This document shows positions 8,989 through 16,835 of a stretch of 44,612 nucleotides of DNA, one piece after another. Numbering within the stretch: position 1 is the first letter of the stretch; every line of letters starts with the position of its first letter. Origin of the DNA: Planctomycetota bacterium. GTDB taxonomy: Bacteria > Planctomycetota > Planctomycetia > Pirellulales > Lacipirellulaceae. The DNA is taken from contig JAJRSE010000009.1 in the NCBI GenBank assembly GCA_024278955.1, forward strand, positions 1 to 44,612, read 5' to 3'. A model generated the notes under the pieces. That model saw only the letters and a program-made list of their open reading frames with translations. It searched no databases and was not told the origin of the DNA. A program made the position numbers and the translations under genes.

Positions 8989-9963
8989 CTATTGATCCCC
9001 AGGCATCTCAATCACAATTTTAACCGCCCCGTCGCTTCTCGCATGGTGAGTTTCGTAAGCCTTTTCTACCTCGGCAAAAGCAAAGCGATGGGTAAGAAGG
9101 GGCTTTGCATCGACTTGACCACTTGCGATCAGATCAATCGCAATTCGCGTCGAAGTTTGATTTTCCTCAACCGCCGAACCAACAACCGTATTCACTCGGC
9201 AGCACTTCCGAAAAAGTCCTTCAAAGTTGTAAGCAAAACCTTGTTCTCGCGGCAAGCCAAAGTAAAGAATCTCGCCGTACTTGCGAACCAAGTCGATCGT
9301 CAGATTAATCGAATCCACATCGCCGGCCGCTTCGACGACCACGTCGGCCAATTTGCCTTCAAGAATCTCGCGAACCGATTGGACGGGATCTAGCGAGCCG
9401 TTATGAATGGTATGCGTCGCACCGTATTGCTCCGAAAGCTTCAGGCGATACTCTTGGAGGTCCATCGCAATCACTCGTTTCGCACCCATACGCCGCAACT
9501 GAAAGTTGAACCAAAGCCCAGCCGAACCTTGGCCAATCACCACGACATTCTTGCCATTCAAGTTTGGCAACCGCTGGCACGCATAGAGTACGGTTCCCAA
9601 TTGCTGAGCTTGCAAAAGCTCTTCAAGCGGCAGGTTCGAGGGAAGTGGGACAACGTACTTGGATGCAGCCAAGTAGTATTCGCACATCGCCAAGTGTCTC
9701 GGAGCAAGCGCGAGCACTCGATCGCCAACTTCAACTTCCGAGACGCCCTCTCCGATTGCTTCAACCACTCCCACCATCTCGTGTCCCGTGGCCCCAGGAG
9801 CACACGGGTACGTATCGTCTGCCGCGTAGTGCAGCATGTAAACATCGCTACCACAGAGCGAAAGCAACGAGGTACGCACAAGCACATGCCCAGCCTTGAT
9901 CTTCGGCTTAGGCATCTCGACGAATTCCACTTGCCCACGGGCAACAATTTGAACTGCTTTCAT
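8989..9963 (-). CDS. Medium-chain zinc-type alcohol/polyol dehydrogenase
   Basis: An NAD(P)-dependent medium-chain dehydrogenase. Catalytic zinc ligands C37 (LCGSD) and H61-E62 (GHE) are present, and the Rossmann glycine motif GQGSAG is at 144-149. The four-cysteine structural zinc lobe usual near residues 90-110 is absent, and at 324 residues the protein is short, so it belongs to a subfamily without that loop. Its position upstream of inositol oxygenase hints that it may oxidise a polyol or inositol, but sequence alone does not fix the substrate. Start ATG 9963 gives the typical MKAV N-terminus. Downstream, a T8 run lies about 10 nt after the stop but has no hairpin before it. Confidence 0.85.
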   Translation of the reverse strand: MKAVQIVARGQVEFVEMPKPKIKAGHVLVRTSLLSLCGSDVYMLHYAADDTYPCAPGATGHEMVGVVEAIGEGVSEVEVGDRVLALAPRHLAMCEYYLAASKYVVPLPSNLPLEELLQAQQLGTVLYACQRLPNLNGKNVVVIGQGSAGLWFNFQLRRMGAKRVIAMDLQEYRLKLSEQYGATHTIHNGSLDPVQSVREILEGKLADVVVEAAGDVDSINLTIDLVRKYGEILYFGLPREQGFAYNFEGLFRKCCRVNTVVGSAVEENQTSTRIAIDLIASGQVDAKPLLTHRFAFAEVEKAYETHHARSDGAVKIVIEMPGDQ

Positions 9964-10100
9964 AGGTTTTGGCGAAAAGGCGTGAGCGTGTGGGAAAATG
10001 GTTCGTTCAAATAATCAACGTAAAAACGCAACCACCTGTCGGCGACAGGATGGGCCGGTCGCGGAATTTTCGGTGAGGCATCTGACAAGGAGTTTACCAA

Positions 10101-10322
10101 ATGCTTGAAGGCCTGCCAGATCTCTCAAAACTTTCTGTTCGGGATCAAGAGTCGCTGATTGCTTGTTTGCCATCGCTGGGATTTACGGCACAACCCCTTG
10201 GTTCAAGAAGGATTCGCCCAGGATGCTTCGCCACCAGAAGAGAATCGGAGAGTACAGCTAAAGCAGAAAATCGGACTTTGCAACTCTCCTGGGGAACCCG
10301 GAGGTATTCGACAGGACGCTAG
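10101..10322 (+). pseudogene. Possible gene remnant (5' end resembling an IS66-type transposase)
   Basis: ATG 10101 follows a good ribosome site (AAGGAG at 10088-10093). The first ~20 residues (MLEGLPDLSKLSVRDQESLI) are protein-like and recall the opening of IS66-type transposases (DLSKLS..EKDALI). After about residue 25 the reading becomes Arg/Ser-rich and looks non-coding, as after a frameshift or deletion. The surrounding 10015-10578 stretch has no other convincing gene. The family link is from memory and weak. Confidence 0.25.
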
Positions 10323-10578
10323 CAGGGGGGGGCATTTGTCACGTAGTGATCAAGTGAGTCCAACGAGAAGTAGCCTACGTATAGGCCAGAGCAGCTTCCC
10401 ACACGGGCTCAGCACGGTTTGCCTCTCGCATTCCAGTACGGTGACCTGAGCACGTTAGTAGCGGTTGCTAGCAGGCGGTTCGCTTGCCTTGAAGCGAAGA
10501 GCCAATTTCCCTAGCATCCCTGGGCCCATGGATATGTCACTTGGGCCCAAATATCCTCTGAGGACGACGCAAAAGAAA

Positions 10579-11073
10579 ATGCTACTCGACTATGAGATAA
10601 AAAGCTGCAGCCGTTGTTGCAGCGTTACAGAACGCGAGCTGCTACCTGGAGATGTTTTTTTTTCGGTACTGGAATTACTAGAAGAAGAGTTCATTCGACG
10701 CGACTTCTGCGTGGAAGCTTGGCAGGGGCCGCCTGAGAGTTGCCTTGGCTGGTGGCGTTCGCAGCTGCCGGGTAAAGATGCGACGAAGCCCCAGCTAGCA
10801 CCGACCGAAGTGATGTTGAATCTCTTTATCGCCTTAGCAGAGCGTCCTGAAGACCTTGAGTTTCGCTATCTGCTTGGGTTACTGTTGCTTCGTCGGCGAG
10901 TGCTGCGTCGGGAGGACTCAAAGCAAAACGACGAAGGCCAGGAAGTCTTGGTGCTTCACTGTGCTCGACGGGACGAACAATTTGATTTGGTCGTCGCTGA
11001 ACCCGATGTCGAACAAGCCAAGCAGCTTCAACAGCGAATGGTTGACTTGCTGTACGGAGATTCTGGCAAATGA
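10579..11073 (+). CDS. Conserved hypothetical protein with N-terminal CxxCC
   Basis: A 164-residue soluble protein starting MLLDYEIKSCSRCCSVTERE, with C10, C13 and C14 near the N-terminus, an acidic/hydrophobic middle and a helical region of leucines and arginines (LLGLLLLRRRVLRRED). The opening recalls small planctomycete proteins in which a Cys pair precedes 'ELLPGD', but I do not know a function. ATG 10579 is preferred over upstream ATGs (10465, 10528) because the earlier codons look non-coding. Its stop codon overlaps the start of the next gene by 4 nt (ATGA), so the two proteins are translationally coupled and probably act together. Metal or disulfide use of the cysteines is only an inference. 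Confidence 0.65.
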   Translation: MLLDYEIKSCSRCCSVTERELLPGDVFFSVLELLEEEFIRRDFCVEAWQGPPESCLGWWRSQLPGKDATKPQLAPTEVMLNLFIALAERPEDLEFRYLLGLLLLRRRVLRREDSKQNDEGQEVLVLHCARRDEQFDLVVAEPDVEQAKQLQQRMVDLLYGDSGK

Positions 11074-12164
11074 CAAACGACAAAGCAAAAATCGAGGCGT
11101 CTGGTACGCGCTCGGGCCCTTTTGTCAATTCGCCTTATCTTAAATGTCTGCTGCTAGTGCTGGTTGTGTTTTGTGGTTCGGGAGCAACATGCTCTCGTTC
11201 TTTGCGCAATCCGTTTATTGCCCAGGGGCCGCCTGCGCCAGAGGTGCTTACGGCCGGGGCCTCGCTCGATCAAGTGATCTCCGCGGTGAATCTGAATGCT
11301 GGACGCGTGCAAAGTTATCAAACGAATGACGCTTCGATTACCGTGCCTGGGATGCCAGGCATCCCGCTACTTCGAGGAAAAATCGCAGCACAACGTCCGG
11401 GGCGCTTGCGTCTTCAGGCGTCAACGGCATTGACGGGGCCGGAAGTCGACATGGGCAGCAACGACGAGCTTTTCTGGTTTTGGGTAAAGAGAAACGAACC
11501 TCCCGCCTTGTATTTCTCTCGACACGACCAATTTGTCGGCAGTGCGGCACAGCAAGTCATGCCGATCGACCCGAAGTGGTTCCTGGATGCTCTAGGAATG
11601 GCTCAGTTTTCTCCAAGCGACCAGCACAATGGCCCTTTGCCCCATGGCGACGGGACCATAGAAATCCGTTCGACCCTTCACACTGCCTCTGGCACGATGA
11701 CCAAAAGCACGGTTCTCGATGCGCGACGGGCCTGGATTCTGGAGCAACATATCTACGATAGCGCTGGTCAGTTGATGGTTAGCTCTCGCGCAAGTCGACA
11801 TCGCTATTACCCTTCGATGGGAGTGTCGCTTCCAGAGAAAATTGAGATCCGCGTGCCCGCGATGCAGTTAGCTTTGACAATCAATGTCGGTACGGTTTCA
11901 TTAAATCAGGTAGCAAACAATCCGGCCTTGTGGAGTTTGCCCGTGCTAAGCGGCTATCCACAAATCGACTTGGGTTCAGCGCCGGCGGGAACCGTTTCGG
12001 CTGTGGGCAACAGCGTGTTGCCGTTAGCTGCGAATCAAAATGCGCTACCGCTAAGTACGACTGGACGACCGGCCCCCGTGAGAAAATTCATCGCGCCACT
12101 ACATGCCCAGCAGGCCGTCAGTCAGCAGCTTCCGCCGGGCGGAATTCCTGCCACGACGCGCTAA
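11070..12164 (+). CDS. Putative lipoprotein, LolA/LppX-like
   Basis: A 364-residue exported protein. Residues ~24-38 form a hydrophobic segment (LKCLLLVLVVFCGSG) ending in GATC-SRS, which may be a weak lipobox. The body resembles lipoprotein-carrier folds: a Q-T-x-D start, RGKIAAQRPGRLRLQ, then NDELFWFWVKRN and later LDARRAWILEQHIYDSAG, as in LolA-type or DUF4292-like proteins that bind acyl chains in a half-barrel. It overlaps the upstream Cys protein by 4 nt. The C-terminus (from ~310) is Ala/Pro/Gln-rich and low complexity. A role in the outer membrane or periplasm is likely; no lipid substrate can be named. Confidence 0.68.
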   Translation: MTNDKAKIEASGTRSGPFVNSPYLKCLLLVLVVFCGSGATCSRSLRNPFIAQGPPAPEVLTAGASLDQVISAVNLNAGRVQSYQTNDASITVPGMPGIPLLRGKIAAQRPGRLRLQASTALTGPEVDMGSNDELFWFWVKRNEPPALYFSRHDQFVGSAAQQVMPIDPKWFLDALGMAQFSPSDQHNGPLPHGDGTIEIRSTLHTASGTMTKSTVLDARRAWILEQHIYDSAGQLMVSSRASRHRYYPSMGVSLPEKIEIRVPAMQLALTINVGTVSLNQVANNPALWSLPVLSGYPQIDLGSAPAGTVSAVGNSVLPLAANQNALPLSTTGRPAPVRKFIAPLHAQQAVSQQLPPGGIPATTR

Positions 12165-12185
12165 ATAGGCCCTGGTGTAAAATCG

Positions 12186-12491
12186 TTAGTTCTGACTGAA
12201 GTCGAACTGTTGAGAAACTGGGCGACCTAATGGGTTCTCGACGAAGCGTCGTCGGCAGTCGCTACACAGGTCGTAGCGAACTTGATGATAAACTTCATCC
12301 GCGATGCCTGCGTCTTCGTCGCCATCAAGATGCTCAAGGATATCGTGAATTTCTAGCAAGTGATCTCGATCGTCAGACAAGTCCTCTTCGACAGGATCGA
12401 GTGACGCATAAACTTCGAGTCGGACAATGTAACGCACGCTGTTTTTAGAATCGATCGCTTGCTTGCAGCAGTCGCAAGTATGGTGAATCAT
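12186..12491 (-). CDS. Small acidic protein with two CxxC pairs
   Basis: A 101-residue protein beginning MIHHTCDCCKQAID. It has one Cys cluster at residues 6-9 and a CSDC pair near residue 79, so it may bind one zinc ion. The centre is highly acidic (DPVEEDLSDDRDHLLEIHDILEHLDGDED). The start at 12491 is set by an AAAGGA ribosome site 8-10 nt upstream; an in-frame ATG further upstream at 12557 has no such support. It converges on the lipoprotein gene with a 21-nt gap. Function unknown; similar small zinc-ribbon proteins are, from memory, widespread in planctomycetes. Confidence 0.72.
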   Translation of the reverse strand: MIHHTCDCCKQAIDSKNSVRYIVRLEVYASLDPVEEDLSDDRDHLLEIHDILEHLDGDEDAGIADEVYHQVRYDLCSDCRRRFVENPLGRPVSQQFDFSQN

Positions 12492-13111
12492 CAGTCCAGT
12501 TCCTTTGAGACGATGTGTCCGGCAATTTGAGAAGTCAGTAGACCCCTCCAGGGGCATCTTCTACTTCTCATCCTAGCGAGAGCTTGGGGTGGGTAGCAAG
12601 AGAATCTTTGATTAGTTTTTTGGAGCAAACAAAGAGAGCGTGCATCTGAGCTACGTGCACACAAGTAAGAAGGAATTTTCTGCGACTTTCCGCACTTGCC
12701 AAAGAGAAGGGCAAACCGTGTGCCATCTGGCCGACTTCCAGAGTGTTGCTACGAAGTGTCACGGGGATGAGCACCAATGAAGTAGGTGTTCTTCGGTTAC
12801 TCTTTCCCTCGCCCCTTTGCCGGTAGCGTTTTTCGGCATGCTGGCCTGCTGGTGTTGCCATAGCTCGTGCATTAGAATGAAGTTAGACGAGGGGAGCGTA
12901 TCCAAGCAATGCCGCTTGGGCCTTCAACGCTCCCTCGTGGTTACGGCTCTGACGCAAGAGCCGCTCAGATGCGGGAAAAGAGTCGATTCGTACTTTGGAG
13001 AGAAGCCAGTAGCGTTCCGAAAAAGCATTCAAAAGATTCAGATTTCACAGACTCGCTCTACCGAGGACTGGTAGTCGAGCCACTTTGAGAAAAGTTGGAG
13101 GAATCGAAGCA
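12492..13111. other. 620-nt intergenic region with structured DNA
   Basis: No convincing coding frame lies between the divergent small CxxC protein and HNH genes. A 97-codon minus-strand frame (12568-12861) has no ribosome site and no protein-like composition, so it is not called. The notable content is the hairpin cluster at 12887-12963, listed separately. The gap presumably holds both divergent promoters. Confidence 0.5.
12887..12963. ncRNA. Candidate structured RNA (nested and tandem hairpins)
   Basis: An outer stem pairs 12887-12899 with 12927-12938 (ACGAGGGGAGCGT against ACGCTCCCTCGT, one bulged G). Inside it is a perfect 6-bp hairpin CCAAGC-aatgcc-GCTTGG. Six nucleotides further on is another perfect 7-bp hairpin, CGGCTCT-gacgca-AGAGCCG (12944-12963). 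Three stable helices in 77 nt of an otherwise featureless gap, 150 nt upstream of the HNH gene, suggest a structured RNA or leader. Either strand could be the transcript. I recognise no known RNA family. Confidence 0.35.
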
Positions 13112-13744
13112 ATGTCGACCGTTCAGGCCAGCGGACTTAGCGCAAGTGTTCTCGTTCTCAATCGTCAATATATGGCGGTTCACGTAGTGGGCGTACGTCG
13201 CGCGTTCGGGCTTCTTCTCAATCAGCTGGCCGAAGTTATCCATATCGAGGACGGTCAATACGGCAATTACGACTTCCAGTCGTGGCGCGAGGTTAGCGAA
13301 CTCCGGTCGGAGTTCAAAACGCCTGAAGAAGATTGGGTGCAAAGCGTCAATTTCGAGGTTTGTGTTCCGCGTATCTTGCGTCTGCTCAATTACGACCGTT
13401 TACCGAAACAAAGAGTTCGTTTGAACCGGCGAAACATCTTTGCTCGCGATGCCAATCGCTGCCAGTACTGCGGCAAACGCTTTTCGACTAGCGAGCTGAG
13501 CCTCGATCACGTTGTACCAACATGCCTGGGGGGCGGCACGAGCTGGGAGAACTTGGTTTGCGCATGCGTCAAATGCAACGTCCGCAAGGGCGGCAGGACG
13601 CCGAAGCAAGCCCATATGAAGCTAATCTGCAAGCCGATACGACCGAAGCGCAGCCCGATGCTATCCATCAAGCTTGGCAATCCAAAGTATGCCAGCTGGA
13701 AGACCTTCCTCGACGCTGCTTACTGGTCAGTCGACCTGAAGTAA
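13112..13744 (+). CDS. HNH endonuclease-domain protein
   Basis: A 210-residue protein whose C-terminal half is an HNH nuclease domain of the zinc-bound type. C117-x2-C120 (CQYCGKRF), D132-H133 (LDHVVP), N147 (WENLV), and C152-x2-C155-N156 lead into the RKGGRTP tail. The N-terminal ~100 residues (LNRQYMAVHVVGVRRAFGLL) match the conserved N-region of a housekeeping HNH family found in many planctomycetes and cyanobacteria. There is no phage or intein context. ATG 13112 has a strong GGAGGAA site 8 nt upstream. Cellular role uncertain; it ends at a bidirectional terminator shared with the ferredoxin gene. Confidence 0.9.
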   Translation: MSTVQASGLSASVLVLNRQYMAVHVVGVRRAFGLLLNQLAEVIHIEDGQYGNYDFQSWREVSELRSEFKTPEEDWVQSVNFEVCVPRILRLLNYDRLPKQRVRLNRRNIFARDANRCQYCGKRFSTSELSLDHVVPTCLGGGTSWENLVCACVKCNVRKGGRTPKQAHMKLICKPIRPKRSPMLSIKLGNPKYASWKTFLDAAYWSVDLK

Positions 13745-13787
13745 AAAAGAGCGTTAGCGGTTAACTATCGACCAGAGGCTCTTTTTT
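13743..13787. terminator. Bidirectional rho-independent terminator
   Basis: A perfect 10-bp stem (AAAAAAGAGC at 13743-13752 with GCTCTTTTTT at 13778-13787) gives a U-run on both strands, so it can end both the HNH and ferredoxin transcripts. The ferredoxin stop codon lies in the loop. Confidence 0.8.
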
Positions 13788-14039
13788 CTCAGTGATCACA
13801 GGCAGCTGAGTCGCCATTTCGGCGTTGAGTTCCGTGAAGGCGGCCCATTCTTCTGGCACATTATCTTCGTGGAAAATGGCTTCGACGGGGCACTCTGGCA
13901 CACAGGCCTCGCAGTCGATGCATTCTTCAGCATGAATGTAGAGGATCTGTTCGCCCTCGTAAAAGCATTCTACGGGGCAAACCACCACACAATCGGTGTA
14001 TTTACAGCCGAAACAGGGTTCGCAAACTACGTGAGTCAT
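13761..14039 (-). CDS. 7Fe-8S ferredoxin (FdxA-type)
   Basis: A 92-residue electron carrier with two iron-sulfur clusters. The first Cys set (C9, C12, C17, C21 and C25 within CFGCKYTDCVVVCPVECF) has the spacing of seven-iron ferredoxins, and the second is the regular CIDCEACVPECP set at about 40-50. The acidic tail (NVPEEWAAFTELNAEMA) is also typical of the FdxA family. An extra cysteine, C6, precedes the usual set. It is monocistronic and ends at the shared terminator. Redox partner not evident from context. Confidence 0.93.
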   Translation of the reverse strand: MTHVVCEPCFGCKYTDCVVVCPVECFYEGEQILYIHAEECIDCEACVPECPVEAIFHEDNVPEEWAAFTELNAEMATQLPVITEKKEPLVDS

Positions 14040-14699
14040 GTCCTTGAATCTCCTTTTTCAACAGCTTCAGAGGTGTCCTAGGCAATTTTGAGGGACCAAA
14101 CAAAATCGGTCTCACCTAGACTTCTGGAATGATACCTGTATCGGCAGCCGTTGGGCAAGTGTTTACTTGGGAATCTGAATTAACCTTTATCACGACGATA
14201 GCTGGGGGATTATATTCGTAGCAAGGGCCCGTTTTGTCAAGCGACACAGCTTTTACGCGTGAGGACAGCCCGTTGGGACCATCATACAAGCAGAAAAATG
14301 CTTCTCTTGCTACCAGGGGAGCGGCTATTTAGAATTGATAGTAGGCTGGAACGGTATTCCGACGCCTGACTCTCGCTGAGAGCGGTGCAAGACTGGGCTA
14401 GCCTAGTTCCGGCCATGTTGCTCTAGTGCTTCGTCATTATCAAAAAATTCGGGTGTGAGATGTCAGAAGTCGTTACTGATACAAGTTGTTCTGACATCTC
14501 ACACCCGAAAATTAGCATTTGACAAAGCACTCGTGCTCTGACAATTTTCGGAATAGAGGGTGCCAGGAGTCATTCGCTGCAATTGCTTCTGGCGTCTGAA
14601 GCCCTAACATTCAACCGTGTGTCAAAAAAACTTGTTTTGCAGGCCGTTATCGTTCCCGTGACTTTTCCTTGAAGCTTGATTCCCTGAGGCTGCCTACTC
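14040..14699. other. 660-nt intergenic region with repeat hairpin
   Basis: There is no protein-like frame between the divergent ferredoxin and sigma-factor genes. It holds the 21-nt perfect inverted repeat at 14448-14509. Near 14561-14597 there is also a weaker inverted motif (GGTGCCAGGAG with CTTCTGGCGTC) that resembles a decayed REP-like hairpin. Confidence 0.5.
14448..14509. repeat. Perfect 21-nt inverted repeat
   Basis: The arms at 14448-14468 and 14489-14509 are exactly complementary (left arm TTCGGGTGTGAGATGTCAGA plus A), around a 20-nt spacer. A 21-bp perfect stem is far beyond chance and longer than a usual terminator. It may be a REP-like or miniature mobile element, or a large hairpin in the untranslated region of a neighbour. 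Confidence 0.8.
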
Positions 14700-15260
14700 G
14701 TGGCTCTTTCTGAGATTGATCGTACTCTGCTTGAACGTTGTCTCGCGAACCAGCCTCGCGCTTGGGAGGACTTTGTCGACCGGTTTATGGGTTTGGTCAT
14801 GCATGTGATCAACCACACAGCCCAATGCCGATCGATCCTGCTTTCTAGTGCCGACCGGGAAGATTTGGCTGCGGAAGTCATGCTGACGCTTCTTCAAGAC
14901 GATTTCGCTGTCCTTCGGCGGTTTCGTGGGCGGAGTAGCCTTGCGACTTACTTGACCGTAATTTCGCGGCGTGTGGTCGCCCGCCAGATGCTCCGCAATC
15001 GTTCAGCCACACCGCTTGGCGAAGTCGCCGAGAATGCGCTGGCAAAAGAGTCGGGCGTCGAAGATCGCATGACCAATAAAGAAGAGGTCGAGCAACTCCT
15101 GCACCGCCTCGACGGGGCTGAGGCCCATGTCATGCGTCTCTACCACTTGGATGGCAAAAGCTACCAAGAGATCAGCCGGACTACCGGCATGCCCACCAAC
15201 AGCGTAGGACCGATGCTCAGCCGGCTACGAAGTCGGTTACGAGGCCAACCAAACGCCTAG
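14700..15260 (+). CDS. RNA polymerase sigma factor, ECF-like
   Basis: A 186-residue sigma-70 family protein. Region 2 covers about 20-95 (WEDFVDRFMGLVMHVIN, then DLAAEVMLTLLQDDFAVLRRFRGRSSLATYLTVISRRV). Region 4 covers about 130-180, with the helix-turn-helix SYQEISRTTGMPTNSVGPMLSRLRSRL. It starts at GTG 14700, with TGAGG about 11 nt upstream. No anti-sigma gene adjoins it. The zinc-finger membrane protein at 26201 is too far away to be assigned as its partner. Planctomycetes carry many such sigma factors, so the regulon cannot be guessed. Confidence 0.88.
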   Translation: MALSEIDRTLLERCLANQPRAWEDFVDRFMGLVMHVINHTAQCRSILLSSADREDLAAEVMLTLLQDDFAVLRRFRGRSSLATYLTVISRRVVARQMLRNRSATPLGEVAENALAKESGVEDRMTNKEEVEQLLHRLDGAEAHVMRLYHLDGKSYQEISRTTGMPTNSVGPMLSRLRSRLRGQPNA

Positions 15261-15283
15261 AGCTGCGTTCCGCTCGGCGTCCT

Positions 15284-15847
15284 TTAGTAACCCGGCCCTC
15301 GCATATCAATTTCTCCTTGGGGCCAAGCTTGGTCGCTTGGGTATCGCATGATGACCTTGTCCCAGAAGGGCGATTCTTGGTGCTCGATGCCTAGCGAGTT
15401 TACGATCGGGTTATCGATAACACACGCCCCAAGCTTCTCGTAGAAGGGCCTTACCTGTTGGGTCGTTTGAAAGAGCGAGAATTGATAATCTCCGCGATCG
15501 ACTAAGTCGAAAACTGGTCGAACGATAATTTGGCCCAGTCCTCTGCCACGCTGTTCAGGGCTAGTACCAACTCTGGTGAGCCCGGCAATTTTCAGATCGC
15601 CCGTGGGAGAGCCGATCGAGCGAGGCAAAACCGCTGAGTGGGCAATGATTTGTCCCGATTCGCGGATGAAGAACGATTGAGGGGCCGGTTTCTCGTCAGG
15701 GGCGTATTTCTGTCCCAGCTCCAAGAGCTGACTTTGTCGAACCGCGACGGTTTTCTCAGAGTTTGGCCAAATACGCACCAGTAGCTCGGCTATCTGCAAA
15801 GCGTCTGCGTCTGAGATCGTGCGTAGATCAAGAGATTCAATATGCAT
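15284..15847 (-). CDS. GNAT-family N-acetyltransferase
   Basis: A 187-residue acyl-CoA-dependent acetyltransferase. The acetyl-CoA-binding motif A is TRVGTSPEQRGRGLGQIIV (Q/R-x-x-G-x-G/A), followed by FSLFQTTQQVRPFYEKLGACV, typical of motif B. It converges on the sigma-factor gene with 23 nt between the stops. ATG 15847 (MHIESLDLR) is preferred; the frame extends to a TTG at 15907 but the added residues are not family-like. No strong ribosome site helps decide. Substrate unknown. Confidence 0.85.
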   Translation of the reverse strand: MHIESLDLRTISDADALQIAELLVRIWPNSEKTVAVRQSQLLELGQKYAPDEKPAPQSFFIRESGQIIAHSAVLPRSIGSPTGDLKIAGLTRVGTSPEQRGRGLGQIIVRPVFDLVDRGDYQFSLFQTTQQVRPFYEKLGACVIDNPIVNSLGIEHQESPFWDKVIMRYPSDQAWPQGEIDMRGPGY

Positions 15848-16004
15848 AACGCTCGCCACGTTAGCAGAGAATCCGATGGACGAAAAGCCGATATGCCTGG
15901 TAAACAAAGGCCCCGCTCGAAAGGATTTTTCTCACGGGGTCAGACTGAGCTTATCTAGGGAACCGCTCGAGTCGCATACGTCTCATCGCCATGATCGGCG
16001 GTTC

Positions 16005-16835
16005 TCAGCGAACTCGACTTCGCTTGAGCCCACACATTGCCAGCCCCATTCCGAGTAACAATGCACTCGTCGGCTCGGGAATGCCGTTGAAGGGATCTTC
16101 GACAAGCACGTTGATCGAAACACCTTTCTTTTTGATAAACGCACTGCTGAATTGGTCGGCAGCTGTGAGCAAGGTGTTGTCGAAGGTCAGGCCAACTTTC
16201 GTCACATCGCCTGCAATTTGGTTTGCGCTGAGGTAGCCCGCGACATCGATCACGGCTTGGCCTTCCCAGAGAACGGCTATTCCGTTGTCGGCTGGCCGGC
16301 CATAAAGGCCGCCATTGGGTCCGGCGCCGCTGGAAACCAGCAAGCTTTGGGTTTCGACGGGCATGCTGACCGCGGAACCATTAATTTCTAGGATCTGCCA
16401 ATAGAACGCTGCACCAACCTGAGCTGTCGCAGGGGAGCCAGGCAAGCCGCCTAGGGTGAAATCGCCAAATTCATTAACAACGATACTCGTGATCGCATTA
16501 CTCATATCAACCATCATGATGGTCGAAAGCTGGCTATCGGTTAAGTCAGAACCATTGGACGACTGCGATAGAAAATTCTGCGGATCGAGAATAAGAGAAT
16601 TGCCCACGGCAGAGGGGCTTCCTGAGCCGGGCTCAGGTGCGAAGAGCGACGTGGAATATCCGTTGTCCTCTTCTACGTCGAGAAACATAACATCGGCACC
16701 GGGATCGCTGATATTCCCCCAGTTGTAGATACCGGCAGAAACGCCAGCGGTGCCAAAAAATAGGTGTGTCGCACAAATGCCAAAAACGGCAACTAACGTG
16801 CGCAGACTACGCGCGAAACTATTTGCAAACTTCAT
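16005..16835 (-). CDS. PEP-CTERM sorting-domain secreted protein
   Basis: A 276-residue exported protein with an N-terminal signal peptide (hydrophobic run TLVAVFGICATHLFFGTAGVSA). Its C-terminal PEP-CTERM tripartite signal is IPEPTSALLLGMGLAMCGLKRSR: a PEP motif, a hydrophobic helix and a basic end. Exosortase would cut at PEP and route it to the surface or exopolysaccharide. The body is Gly/Ser/Asn-rich and beta-like, with no enzymatic motif. ATG 16835 has GGAGATAAGG upstream and directly precedes the basic signal-peptide start; the frame extends to 16907 without support. No exosortase gene is in this window. Confidence 0.9.
   Translation of the reverse strand: MKFANSFARSLRTLVAVFGICATHLFFGTAGVSAGIYNWGNISDPGADVMFLDVEEDNGYSTSLFAPEPGSGSPSAVGNSLILDPQNFLSQSSNGSDLTDSQLSTIMMVDMSNAITSIVVNEFGDFTLGGLPGSPATAQVGAAFYWQILEINGSAVSMPVETQSLLVSSGAGPNGGLYGRPADNGIAVLWEGQAVIDVAGYLSANQIAGDVTKVGLTFDNTLLTAADQFSSAFIKKKGVSINVLVEDPFNGIPEPTSALLLGMGLAMCGLKRSRVR

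Noticed and set aside
12568..12861. 97-codon minus-strand frame in the gap before the HNH gene
   Set aside because: No ribosome site, no recognisable domain, and composition unlike neighbours; treated as non-coding.
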